From Chrysomallon squamiferum (lineage: Eukaryota > Mollusca > Gastropoda > Neomphalida > Peltospiridae): a stretch of 64,000 bases of DNA. The translations under genes and the position numbers were made by a program. Under the pieces are notes generated by a model. The model was given only the letters and a program-made list of their open reading frames with translations, had not been told where the DNA came from and did no database searches. This document shows positions 35,140-48,119 of the stretch, piece after piece. Location of the stretch: the NCBI GenBank assembly GCA_012295275.1, contig CM022670.1, forward strand, positions 36,653,768 to 36,717,767, read 5' to 3'. How positions within the stretch are numbered: the first letter of the stretch is position 1; each line of letters begins with the position of its first letter.

Positions 35140-35480
35140 ATTATTATTATTATTATTATTAATAGTAGTAGTAGTGATAGTGATAGTAGTAGTAGTAGTG
35201 GTATCTGTAGTAGCAGAAGTAGCAGGTATACTAGTAATTACAGTAGCTGTATTAGAATTAGTAATAATAGTTGTAGCAGTTACTATACCAATGTTAGAAT
35301 TAATATTAGTATCACTAGTAGTTGTAGCGGTTGTAGTAGTAGTAAAGTTAATACTACTGATAATCGTAGTAGTAGTAGATGTAGTAGTTATAGTGACTGT
35401 ATCAGAATTACTAATAAAAGTCGTAGCAGTTACGGTAGCAATATTGGAATTAGTATTACTACTACTACAACAACAAAACC
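35140..35480. repeat. Decayed (TAG/GTA/TTA) triplet array
   Basis: About 340 bp of imperfect triplets, many being TAG, GTA or ATT. It keeps several frames open at once (Val/Leu-rich in one, Ser-rich in another), the mark of a triplet repeat rather than a gene. A submotif (GTAGCAGTTAC) recurs near 35273 and 35426. Confidence 0.75.
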
Positions 35481-35989
35481 TGAAATAATAATAACATTAA
35501 TAACAGCAACAATTTCAACAGCAACAAAAGCAATAGAAGTAATAAAACAGACACACATGTATATTTTGATATTTTGATATTTATTTAACACGAAGCGTTA
35601 AACTTTAAATTATTAATGATAAACATAGCAAAAATAGGTAATAATAATAGTAATAACTTAAGCAAAACCTATTTTATTTGATATTATTACTAACTATAAA
35701 ATCCCCAATTTCAACTGTGCGAGACTGAAATATAGTAAAACAAAAATACAATTATTTAATTTAGTATGTAAAAATTAAAATCAAATTTTTTAATTAATTT
35801 TTTTTTTTAGTTCTCTTTAGTCCCGCACAAAACATATTGTCTACTAGAAATACTTTTGTAACATGCACAGATTTCAGTCTTCCAAAAATGCATCTTTAAA
35901 ACTTAAATACTGATAAATTTAATTTCAGGATAAATGTTCCTTATTTTGATTTTTATACTTTTTAAATAAAAGACTTTTGTAGCTTGCAC

Positions 35990-36230
35990 TAAAATAAATA
36001 AAATATAAAATAAAATAAAATAACAAATTTAAAAAAAAAAAAAAAAAATTAAAAAACATTTAAAAAAATAAATAAATAATTTAAATAAAAAAAAATAAAA
36101 AAATAAATAAAACGACAAACGTGAAATAAATAAATAAATAATATTAAATTAAATAAATAATTTTCAAAAAATAGTAATAATTATAATAATAAAAATAAAA
36201 TAAAATAAAATAAAATAAAACCAGAACTTA
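35990..36230. repeat. A-rich (AAATA/AAAATA)n tract
   Basis: Long AAATA-type low-complexity stretch without coding content. A similar tract lies at 36600-36720. Confidence 0.75.
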
Positions 36231-37990
36231 TTTTCTCACTGGTACAGCGATATATATTTCAACCAATCAGAGGCCTAGTTATAATTATCCCGTAGCTATT
36301 TGAATATTAATTTGAACTTTGTCCTGAAAGTCAAGACATGAACGACCGCTGTGTAATGATAAGTATTGTAATTTATACTTTACGATCAATATTTCGAAAA
36401 TTCTGATAAAGTATTCTTTAAGTAATTAGTTTGCAACAGAAGTTTTAACTATTAAAGAATGGCGAATGGATTATAGAGAGCACTGTTTCGAATACTTGGA
36501 CAGTGGGGACTTAAGAATGACCGGAATCTGACCTTTGATATCCAAAGCTAAAAAAACAAAAACATTTTTGTTTTTATTAATTTGATAACAAACATGAGAA
36601 AAAAAAAAAAAAAAAAAAAGATAAAATAATTTAAAAAAAAAAAAAAATAAATAAAATAAGTAAATAAATAAATAAATATATAAAAATTAAAATTAACTAA
36701 CTAAATAAATTAAATAGAAATGGTTTTAAAAAGGAGTAAGAAAAACAAACATATACAAATAACAACAACAACAACAACAACATCAACAACAAAAACAACA
36801 ATAATAATAATAATAATAATAAAGAAAGAATACGACAGAAGATTAAATTACAACAACAATAATAATTTACAAAAAAAAAAAAAAAAAAAAAAGATGCAAT
36901 TTACAGTATAATTATCTGACAATTCATTTCTTTTTTTTTTTTAAATCTCAGCCCAGTTATGGGGTTAATAAACTGTCTGTTCGTGAGTATTATATACAAA
37001 CACATTTACTACTGGTCGAGTTGCCAACCGCGTTTATTTGTGTGTTTGGAGACCATTGTATAATAAATCCAAGACCACTACTCGATCCGGGCTTCTCGAG
37101 TTACCGCAAACCTCCGTTGTCGAGATGCCTAACATTTATCATTATCTGTTACTTTATTGTCTGTTTCTCGACGTAGATAAAACAGTTTTGAGCGTTACAG
37201 GCGGCGGCTTTATTACGAAAATAACTACATTTTGTATGGATGCAGTAGAATTAATACGTGTAATATAACAGTTATGTATACAAAACGATAATCAGAACTG
37301 AGGAAATACAATGTTCGTAAGTAACATAAGAAGTGAGGGAAAAATAGACTGTTCATTGTAACAACGTCAGGACAGTATGAACTAACGTTCTATTGTTTTC
37401 TTGTTTTTGTTTGTGGGAGTTTGCTTTAAATACGTAAACATGTCGTATTGAACTTGATCCTAGAGGGGAAAAACGGTAATTTATATAAAGCAAGTTAATA
37501 TATGCACATGACATGACTGTAACGCGACCTTTGCCTCCCTCTCGCAAACAATGGTTTCGTCCGCATGGCAGAAAATCATCACGATAGTCTGTACATACAT
37601 ATATAAAAACAAGAAACCCCTTTACACGTACATGTATCTGACATGTGTAATGTGCTTGTGCGAAACTCGTTCGATAACTGATCTTGTTTTACTTCCGATA
37701 TATACTCATAAAGATTAGAAATGGATACGAAAAAGGTAGGAAATTTGGGCTTTCATTTTTCAGTAAAATTTTCATTACTGTTTTCTTTGTTTCATGTGTT
37801 TGATTTTCGTTATAGCTAATTTTCCTCTGAGCTAATTTTCATGGCCGGTCCAGCCTGCTCTGTGTGTGTTTGCTGATAAATGCAACTGACCGCATTTTAC
37901 CGAGGTAGTGGAAATTTCCCCTGTTTGTTTCACTCGCCAGAGACAGAATTCCATTTTCGTTAAACTGCTATTTGCAATAGTATATTCCAG
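36231..37990. other. Unique intergenic island, no gene recognised
   Basis: Higher-complexity DNA with a 76-codon + frame at 37038-37268 that matches no family I know. Poly-A tracts interrupt it at 36600 and 36870-36892. No splice-linked homology found. Confidence 0.35.
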
Positions 37991-37999
37991 TTTTCTGCA

Positions 38000-38500
38000 T
38001 TTACATGCACATTTATACACATATACACGTACATAAATACACACGTACACACATGCAGCACACGTACATAATTATACACCTTACTTATATACATATATAC
38101 GTACTCGCATTTTTACATGTACACATGCATACATTAATATACATACATACATATATGCAGATATGCACACATACATTCATACATACATACAGACATAAAT
38201 ACATATATATATGCAGATATACATACATTCATACATACATAAATACATACATAAACACATACACACGCACACGCACACACACTCACACACATTCATATAT
38301 ACTTTAATTCCAGTATATATATATATACACCGCTGATACGCTGATACATTAAAAACATGTACTCATACAAATAACATACATATACAAAAACACATATAAA
38401 CATACATAAACATGCACACACACATAAACATATACCTACATAGAGACAAACAAATATGCATACACAGAGACAAACAAACATATATACATACATACATTCT
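38000..38500. repeat. (ACAT)n / (CA)n rich tract
   Basis: About 500 bp of ACATAC-type repeats with shifting period. It generates His/Tyr/Thr-rich frames on both strands that are not genes. Confidence 0.85.
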
Positions 38501-39007
38501 TGCATACTTACAGAAGAAATTGTAAAGTGATAATAATCAGTTTATTTTTTAAATTTAAAAAAAAGAAAATAATAATATACATACATACATTCTTTCATAC
38601 TTACAGAAGACATTGTAAAGTGAAATAATCCGTTTTATTTTTTTAATTAAAAAAAAAAGAAAATAATAATAATAATAATAATAATAATAATTCATACAGA
38701 TATCTGAACAAACTGTTCTCAACGCGGATCAATTAAATCCAGTGAAATAACTTTTTACCATATTCACTGGAGTGATAAATTATGTTTGCCAATTTTTTTA
38801 TTTCAGCAGCAGAAAACGCGATGATTTTTATTAATATTATCTGTTCGAACATCTTGTTAATCATGTAAGATACGGTTAATCAGTCCAGTGCAAAAGAGTC
38901 AAGTATTGATATTTAATAATGCAGCAGAGAACGTATATGCATCAGTATGCTTGTCATGAAATCATCTTCAGAAATAATTATACGTTTTACGTGCACTCGT
39001 TTTGGTT

Positions 39008-39028
39008 ATTATTATTATTATTATTATT

Positions 39029-39102
<74 letters not shown>
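39008..39102. repeat. (ATT)n-(GTT)n compound microsatellite
   Basis: About eight ATT then over twenty GTT units, nearly pure. Confidence 0.9.
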
Positions 39103-39107
<5 letters not shown>

Positions 39108-39261
39108 TATACAATTTCTACGGTTTAAATTTCTGTAGTTTAAAATGTTATGTTATTAGTTACACTAGTAGAAGTAATTCTAGTAGTAGTAGATAAACAA
39201 ATAAACAAAAAAGCAACCCACACAACAGCTCAAAACGTCATCCTATGATACTGATATATGT

Positions 39262-39371
39262 AGATGAATGCATGTATGTATGTATGAGTGTGAAAGTGTG
39301 TATATCTGCGTGTGTGTGAATGTATGTGTGTGTGTGTGTGTGTATGTATATATACATACACACATATATAT

Positions 39372-39427
<56 letters not shown>
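39262..39427. repeat. (TGTA/TG)n-(CA)n compound repeat
   Basis: TATG and TG repeats pass into a TATA centre and then pure CA, giving a self-complementary arrangement. Confidence 0.85.
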
Positions 39428-39428
<1 letters not shown>

Positions 39429-39519
39429 AGAAGCATACAACGAAACAGAAATCCCATTGTTCTATGAGTGGTTTTTTGTGGGGTTTTTTTGGTTTTTTTT
39501 TTTTTGGTATTGTTTAAAT

Positions 39520-39720
39520 CTGATCATAACAGGTGAGCAGGTTAACAGGGCTTAGTCGACTAAGCTACCAGGGTAAAGAGGATCGCGCGCTCTTTCAGGT
39601 CAGCGAGCCATTCATTTGGGTGACTGATATCTTAAACTGTAGTTCGTGCAACGGGTACTTTGTCTCAAATAACAACTGCCTTAATATCAATACAGACAGC
39701 TGAAAGGTAGTCGGATCTGC
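39520..39720. other. GC-richer island with 16-bp perfect palindrome
   Basis: Contains GCTTAGTCGACTAAGC at 39550-39565. Read on the minus strand, GGTAGCTTAGTCGACTAAGC resembles a tRNA D-arm/A-box, so this may be a worn tRNA-derived SINE. No clear B-box was found. Confidence 0.3.
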
Positions 39721-40500
39721 AAAACGATCAGAGTCATTTTAGTTAAAAGGAAAGAAATAATGTCCTTGATGAACAGTTCATTTTTTTTCTTAATATTTTT
39801 TTTTTTTTTTTTTTTTTTTTATTTTTTTTATGATCAAAACACACGATATTAATATTCTTCAAGCATGGACCTTGGTTCTGTGCTCGCCAAAATAATAAAG
39901 AAAATAATAAAAAATAATAATAATATGTGATAATTTCATTCTTTCTTTTCTTTTCTTATTTATTTAATATTCAATATTTGAGTAGTAACAAAACCAACAA
40001 AATAAAAAAATAAATAAATAAATTAAAAAAAAAAAATAATAATAATCAGTAAGAATAATAAAACCAAACAATAAAATTTGAATTTCTGGTTTATAAAAAG
40101 GTTTTTATTAAACAAAGATTAAAATTTGTTTTCCAATTCCAGCAAAAGTGTCCCTACTAGCATATCACTGTATGACGTTCCCATCTGTGAAATAGTAAGA
40201 CGAGCATTTTAAATCACTTGCACGGCTTTCTTCTGATGAACTAACGTTAGATTATACAACAGACTGTAGTTCTGGACATGTTGATGAAGAAACCCTGATT
40301 GATGACACATGTATTAAAGTTTTGATTGTGTAATTCCGAAACACGAAATGACATGCTTCATATTTCATTCACATGACACCGAACTGTTCGCTGAACTGTA
40401 TATTTTAAAATGTCATTTCTGTTGCAAATGCGACTAGTTTCTAAAAAAAAGTACCCTAATTGGCTGAGAGAATCTGTTTTAAGTCTTTGCAAAAGGTAAT

Positions 40501-40678
<178 letters not shown>

Positions 40679-41142
40679 GAGGGACTTTTTTCAGTTTATT
40701 CCTTCTTAACAAAGCTGCTACATATATGATTTAACACACAAAGATTATGTATTCAGAAGAACGGGCTTATGTCTTTGAAATGTTATTACTTCAGTTTGAT
40801 TCATGATATAACAATATATATCTTGTATTATTTTCATTGGGAATACACAGAGAAATCTTATACAAAAAATATATATGATTATGTTCTCTTCATACACTGA
40901 CATGTTTGACACGAAAACGTGTAGTTTAGTTTTATTCTTATTGTCAGAAAGGAGACTACTAAGAATGTCACAGTTTTCTTTAATATTTACATTAATTGAT
41001 TTACTCAGTAGCAGCTGCGATATTTTCGTCATTGAAAGATGCTATGAATGAAAACTTACAATTTTTGTTTGTTTCGTTGTTAAATAGATGTAAAATAAAA
41101 CGTATTGAGCATCGTGGTTTCACGTTAGGTTACAATGCATAC

Positions 41143-41210
41143 GGGTATGTATGTATGTATGTATGGATGGATGTATGTATTTATGTATGTATGTATGTAT
41201 GTATGTATGG
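41143..41210. repeat. (ATGT)n microsatellite
   Basis: ATGT tetranucleotides with two ATGG interruptions. Confidence 0.85.
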
Positions 41211-41819
41211 TGATGCCTTATTCTTTTTTTTCTCCCCGATATTCAGAATTTACTATAAAATTAATAATATATAATATATATATATATAAATAATCCGCAT
41301 AACTATAAACACATAAAATAACTACAGTAATATAATGTAAACTAGCTGACATGCTGGTTTTAAAAATTCAGTACACGATACTGTTGAATATTACAGACTG
41401 CCTGCCTCTAAAGTACTTAAAATTATATGTCAGATATAATATATATATATATACGTTACAGTGCATAGTGTCGTTTATATTTCAGATCAGCGTTTCTCAA
41501 GTATGTTGACATAATGCAGTAATAAATGTTATAAAATGAGAAAGCCTTTCCTGAAACGAAACGTTAAAGATCAAGTTTCGGATAATGGGATGAATAGACG
41601 GATAAAACACATAAAAGTTGAAAGGCGCGCGGCGACACAGTCCCAGCAGACAGACATTCAGACGAATGTATGGATGGATATCTGCTTTCTGTATTTAAAT
41701 AAAACATATGGTTATCACTCGCCATGAAAACGTGTGGGTGGACGGTTTCCATTTCTGACTGAATCGATTACTGGCGGTATTACAGTGTTGATGTGAAACG
41801 TATGTCTGTCTGAACTGAA

Positions 41820-41822
<3 letters not shown>

Positions 41823-41876
<54 letters not shown>
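41823..41876. repeat. (CA)n microsatellite
   Basis: Nearly pure CA array followed by ACAT-type sequence to about 42050. Confidence 0.9.
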
Positions 41877-41884
<8 letters not shown>

Positions 41885-42109
41885 GATACTTACATTTGTA
41901 GACACGTACATACTTGCTTACATAAATAGACATATACATTCGCACATACGCACATACGCACCTTCGCGCGAACAAACATACACGCATACATACCTGCTTA
42001 CCTACCTACCGACCTGCATTCAAACACACAAACAGGTAAACACACATGCGTGTAATCACACTCACAAACACATATCAGTTACGTATTTTTTTCTCTTTTT
42101 TTTTTTTTT

Positions 42110-44210
42110 TTTTTAAACAAACCTCTTGTTTATCACGATTTACGACTGTGAGTCAAGTTGTTTGCTTTCGTTGCTCGGCTATTTACATTCCACTGACACT
42201 GCTATATTTTCATTCCTTCAAGACATCTTCCAGAAAGAAAACATAAGCATCATTGTTTGCGGCATGCGCATCTATGCCGCATAGCATAGTATTTTGTTTA
42301 CTTACATAACTGGCAAACCACTGCAGAATGAACCTGCGTGTGAATTATACCACTGTTGACAGCTACCGTGCTAGAAAAAAAAAGAAAAATAAAAAAATAC
42401 TGAGAGGTCCCTCATAATATGTTTTTGTTAGCACACGTGCCAAACAGATGCATAATTTTTCCGTCAAACCGCATTCAATCCGGTAAACAATAAAACGCAG
42501 ATACTGGCTATACTGTTGTTGTGTTATTTAACAATGAAAGAGTCGACTCCATATGTTTCGTGTTGCCTAGTTAGGCCGTATTTGGGTGGAGACAAAAATA
42601 ACTTTAAAATACTACGAAATAAACCTAACTACGTAATATAACATATTTTGTGATGTTTTATTATTATTATTATTATTGATTTATTATATATTTTTTTATT
42701 TTTTTTAAAACTTGGTCAATGCTTCTTTACATGAAAATAAAACCAGCATGTGAACCAAGTGAATTAACCGACTTCTGATAATATGAGATTTAGTTACAAA
42801 AGGTGAGCAGAAGAATCTCTGTGCAATAATATTGCGTAACTTCAAAGGAATCGATTGTTCTGTGTTTGGCCCAAGACAAGCAGAACTTGTTTTTGATTAT
42901 ACGGTTATTCTGCGTCATAGATACGACCACACGGATGGGAAAGGAATTCTCTGAGACGGTATACTCTGTGACGGATCAATAGTTTTGGGCTTGAATTGCA
43001 TGGGGGGACTCTTCGTATCTCCTTGGTCTGGGTAACCATTTCAGTTACTTCAAAGGGGTTGTTCCCTGACGGATCACCACTTAAAGTATATTTAATTGTT
43101 TGCTATAATCTTAGCATCAAGGAAACTAACGCCGAAATTAATACAAAACCCTAACCTCTCCAAATCAGCACGAAAAATAAGTTCTGATTAAATCTCGGAT
43201 GTTTACCAATGAAATCCAGGTGCACCACAGTAGCTATTTAACCTATGATTTCTCTATTCTGTATGACAACGGACTGGCTTTTGCAGTAGAGCTAAAAAAT
43301 GTGATCTCTTTTCTCTGGTTCCATCACGGATTAGGATCCTGAAGGTTAAGATTCATTAACTTCATGGTAAACCCGCACATGAAATTTAACTAAATAAAAA
43401 CCTGCTTGATCTAAAATAGTTATGGTAATTTACTATCCTGCTTCATAGTTATAGTTAAAACATTTAGGTTTTCTTCTCATAGTTTGAAATTAATAAAGAA
43501 ATACAAATGAGTTTCTATTTGCCTTCATAACTCTTAACTGAATGCCTGTGAATAATAAACAAGGTTATATTTACATAAAAAGAAGCGACTCGGAACATGC
43601 ACTGGCTTTTCAAACACTAAATCATACCACAAAACTAAACGGTTAATCAGTCTATTTTACGATTAACAGTGATACGTGGATTATTTACAGCAAATCTAGA
43701 TAAGACTTATTTTTGTATCCTGTTTACAAACTTCATCTCGTCAGGTTTATCGTGTCACCTCAGCCCGAAGCCCACAGCTTGCACGCTGCTGCTGTTGGGC
43801 AGACTTTGTCCCCGATCGATCACGTTGTAGACTGGAAACTTGAGCGCTTCTACGCGGTGCCATATTGATCAGTTGACACAACGCTTTTACCAGCAAAACG
43901 TCGCTACCAATAAACCTTCTTAAAGAAGGCTATTTTCCGTTAATAAAATAACAGTTTTCTCCAAGCCATGGGCTATGCATACTACATATAAACTGCAAGC
44001 TGTTACGATCTAGTTTTCTTCTCACTGAAGCAGCAGTACAATCATGTCCTTTGTCCGAACATCCGTAGTTTTTCACGGCAGGAAATTTAGAAGTGAATGA
44101 CTACATCATTTGACATCTTGACAATAAAGAGCTTTGGAAACTGTGACCCTGTAAGATTGTCACCCGGTTTTGCGTCTTTTTCACGATGAATTTTCCACTT
44201 CCGCCAGCGT
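42110..44210. other. Relatively unique intergenic DNA, no gene recognised
   Basis: About 2 kb of moderate complexity. The GC-richest part, 43750-43880, has a 35-codon minus frame from an ATG at about 43863 (MAPRRSAQVSSLQRDRSG) that I cannot link to a gene. Paired GACGGATCA motifs occur at about 42972 and 43071. Confidence 0.35.
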
Positions 44211-44228
44211 TAATAATAATAATAATAA

Positions 44229-44231
<3 letters not shown>

Positions 44232-44288
<57 letters not shown>
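44232..44288. repeat. (GA)n microsatellite
   Basis: Pure GA array preceded by (AAT)n and followed by poly-A. Confidence 0.92.
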
Positions 44289-44292
<4 letters not shown>

Positions 44293-44372
44293 AAAAAAAA
44301 CTAAATAAATCATTCTATCAATTTCATTTTATTTATGGTGATTGTAAAAAGATTAAAATACATTTGACAAAT

Positions 44373-44379
<7 letters not shown>

Positions 44380-44420
<41 letters not shown>

Positions 44421-44443
44421 AAAAAGAAAAAAAAAAAAAAAAA
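44380..44443. repeat. Poly-A tract
   Basis: About 64 bases, almost all A. Confidence 0.85.
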
Positions 44444-44860
44444 ATATAGAATTTATTTTAAAAGTAGGCTCATATCAAGTATATTAATATATTCATGCTC
44501 CTATCACGCCAGTGTAATTATACATTCGCAAGTAGTGTGATAGCTATTAAAATCTATACACATACATTCATAATTCTGACAGCCTTTGAATATATTTACT
44601 GTATTATTTTCTACATTAGCGTAATCTTAGCTTTATTATTTAATCATTCAACATACACAGTTAATTAAATTGCCAAGCATGTTCAAATTCGCACACATGC
44701 CCAAACCCAGTACGCAAGAGTTTAGAAAACAGACAGTACTCTTGAATTCATTGAAGGATGTGAAAATTAAAATGCATAGACTGGAAAGACACAATTATGC
44801 AAGGAAAAATTGCATTTGCTTTCGTTGAATTTTTTTACATTTCTCGCAATCTGCTGATGA

Positions 44861-44904
<44 letters not shown>

Positions 44905-45002
44905 TTAACTGTGGTGTTGATAGGTGGGCAGCACATTTTTTTAAATGGCGCTTTTCAACAATTTTAAAAATCTTTTGTACCTATTTTTTTGTTATTTATT
45001 TA

Positions 45003-45039
<37 letters not shown>

Positions 45040-45807
45040 CACATATATATTGTTATATACCGCGAAAATCGGTAAGATTTTTTTTTTAATTTTTCGATTT
45101 TAACTGCGTTTTGTTTTAGCTTACAATCTTTCTTAGTTTTGTTTGTATATTTTATCACTGTCCACCTAGATTTTTCAAACACACGACAGGACACTTGACT
45201 TGGCAACAGATGTACAAATCTGGCTCTGACCTGCGTTTCTCCAATCTCTTCCATTGTCAGTTGAGATCCAGCCCATTGCTAATAAAGCGTTTTGAATTCT
45301 AACCACATCTGGATCATGCATTATTCGTCTGTTGTCTTTGCTATGCGTAATTATGTTGACTACAGTTACAGGTAGCTTTTGTTACTTGAAAATAATTTAT
45401 CTTCAGTTTTCTGAATGTTTTTGAATATGGGTAGTGGGTTTGTATTTAGAAAAAAAAAATAATAATAATACTAACTAAATCAATTTTTTTTTTAGTTTAG
45501 ACTTCAAAAGTTTAAAATAGCCAAAACAAGGGGGAAAAAAATACCGGTTAAACTGTATCCATGTTTAAAAATTTGTTTCTGAATACGTTGAATCCTAAAC
45601 AGTTAATCGATGGAAAGTAGAATGGGTAATATTTGTCTGAAAATATATTTTTTTGAAGTTACTGTTGTCTTTTTGTGGAGTTTGACTTTTTTTTTTTTTT
45701 TATTTATTTATTTATTATTATTATTATTATTATGTTTTTTGTTTATTATTATTATTATTTTTTTAGATTACGTGAAGATTTATTTATAAACGTATTTGCC
45801 GTTTCAG
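44444..45807. other. Upstream region of SLC6 exons, first exon not found
   Basis: AT-rich with (ATA)n at 44862-44903 and (ATT)n at 45010-45033 and 45716-45763. The first SLC6 exon seen begins at a splice acceptor, so a 5' exon should lie upstream. I could not identify it here. Confidence 0.4.
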
Positions 45808-46003
45808 GTGAATAGTTCCGTGGATAAAATCAGCATGACAAGCAGTACAAGCAGTAGCTCGAGCTCCAGCCAGAAAAACAAAGATCCTGAAGGAAGAGGT
45901 GGATGGTCAGGAAAACTCGATTTCATTCTCACCTGCATCGGTTATGCTGTTGGTCTGGGGAATATCTGGCGATTCCCTTATCTCTGTTACAGAAGTGGTG
46001 GAG
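45808..46003 (+). CDS. SLC6 exon A: N-terminal tail and TM1
   Basis: Ser-rich cytoplasmic tail ([10 protein letters not shown]), then [20 protein letters not shown] and [15 protein letters not shown]. Entered in phase 0 after TTTCAG, left in phase 1. An internal Met codon at 45835 could serve as start if no 5' exon exists. Confidence 0.85.
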
Positions 46004-46935
46004 GTGAGCGGTTTACTTTTTTCTCTCTATAAACCTAGATGTACAGCTGTCATATAGGCCTATTGCCGCCTATGTTTTTAAATAGATAATTAAATAATTA
46101 ATTTGTTTGTTTGTTTGTTTTATAGACTTTATTATCTGTGTATTTAAAACGTTATTCAGATGCCTCGAGATTGAATGGATATCAAGCGATTAAATAACTG
46201 ATTGGGAATTACTCATTTTTTTATTAATTTTATTGAAAAATAATCGGACTCCCAACGTAATCCGCTGAAGATGAACTATTTTTCTTGAATCAGTTTTGTT
46301 TTACCAAGTTGAACAAGAAGAACAAATTACACTATCTATCTCATCAACACGACTGAAAAAAAAGAAGATAAAATGATGGCACAAATGTTTAAACACGTCT
46401 CAATGTTTTTTGTACTTAAGATCTTTACGTTTTAAACAAAGTTACTCGTTTTGATTAGCAAGAAAATACATGCCATGTTTCGCCATGGAAAGCAAATTCT
46501 ACGTTTTCACATGAGTCAGTTATGGAGTATTGTGCTGGTTGGATCCTGCTGCATTCAGTCGAAAACTGAGCTGGTGCAACTCTGGCTAAAAGATATTGAG
46601 CAAACATATTTATTCCCTAATACACTCTCCAGACATCCCCGACTGCACCATTGTATTCCCATAACAATAATCCTTATATCAAAATACCCTCATTAGCAAG
46701 TTAAAATTACTTTCAAAACGAAAATGTCAAATATACAAAGTTAACAAGCAGGCTTCCGGGGACTGGTTCATCGTATGCCCGCCATGTACGTAAATAATCG
46801 TACAAAATAGCGTAACGTAGAATACCGAGTTTGATTAGGCGGAAAAATACGGAAACGATTAATGTGTAAGACAAGTTACATATTTTTAGATATTTGACCT
46901 CGCTCTTCTGTTTTACCAAACTGAAACGGCCGGAA

Positions 46936-46982
<47 letters not shown>

Positions 46983-48067
46983 CAGTATTTACTATAATTA
47001 TTGTGAATCAGTTTATTGATTATTTTTTCTAATTTTTTTATAAACTTGTGTACGCCTTTTTTAACTCATACCAAGACACATTTTCATTCACAAAAAAAAA
47101 AAAAAAAATGGAAGTAAATACATAAACAATAACATTACTTACTGGTACGAAGAAGTAGTTCTGTTGACGTCATCCAGGTCAAATAAAGAGACAGAAGCCG
47201 AGTTCGTGACCTGGTTGGGGTTTGACCTTTACCATGTTAGTAATGTAATCATGATGAATGGAGCTATCTGGCTTGCCTCATAGGCAGATGCAAAACAAAA
47301 CAATAGCGGTTCGTGACATGGAGCCAGATTGTGTTTACACTGAAGAAGAAATGCGTGAACACGTTCTTCGATTGTGAAATATTGCGTAGTGCAGAATATT
47401 CGGTTAGTTACCTCACAAGTCAGTGAACGACCGTGGCAGACATATTGATAGAAACAAAAAGTTTTATGAAGGCCTTAACAAAGAAGAACGACGACAACAG
47501 CTGCAACTACCACGACCATGACATTAATAATAATAAAATAATAATAATAATAAACAATGTTGAAGAAGCGTAGTTTTGGCGGGTTATTTTTTAAATCATT
47601 TTTTATTAAAAAAAAAAAAAAAAAAAAAATGGCATCTGTAACATGATGCCCGGGGTCAACTCCTTGATTTTATGTCCCAAAGACTCGAGTAGAAATCAAC
47701 CAAATTTATTAAGTTCTTGTCTCTGATTGGATGCCTCCCCCACTCGCCCCATATATATGAATAAATATTCCAATACTGAAGGAATGGGAATGGAGATATC
47801 ATGCAAGATTAATAAATGGGAAATAGTGGAGTTAGCATTATTTTATTTTTAATATTCTATTAAAAGTTTCTTGTACAAATATATAATTGGTAATGAAATA
47901 TGCATTTGTATTAATTGTAAGCACGCTTTCTGAAATTTACTCTTTCGAAAGAAAAATTTTATTAATTACATGTCGCAGCCATTTTTGTTTCTATCTTTTT
48001 ATATTAATTTGATATTATTTAATAATATCTCAAATGTCAAAAACTTTCATGATGGAATATTTATGCG

Positions 48068-48119
<52 letters not shown>

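Noticed and set aside
34999-35577. Long open frames rich in Ser, Val or Leu
   Set aside because: Several frames are open together across decayed TAG/GTA/ATT triplets; the composition follows the repeat and there is no gene context.
37038-37268. 76-codon + frame in a complex island
   Set aside because: Looks coding-like in composition but matches no family, and no flanking exons could be joined.
38005-38505. His/Tyr/Thr-rich and Cys/Val-rich frames
   Set aside because: Produced by ACAT and CA repeats on both strands.
39230-39555. Cys-Val repeat proteins
   Set aside because: Readings of TG/CA dinucleotide arrays.
46451-46696. Possible retrotransposon reverse-transcriptase scrap (VMEYCAGW in another frame)
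   Set aside because: Only a few residues resemble LINE RT ends; stops follow at once and no catalytic motif is seen.
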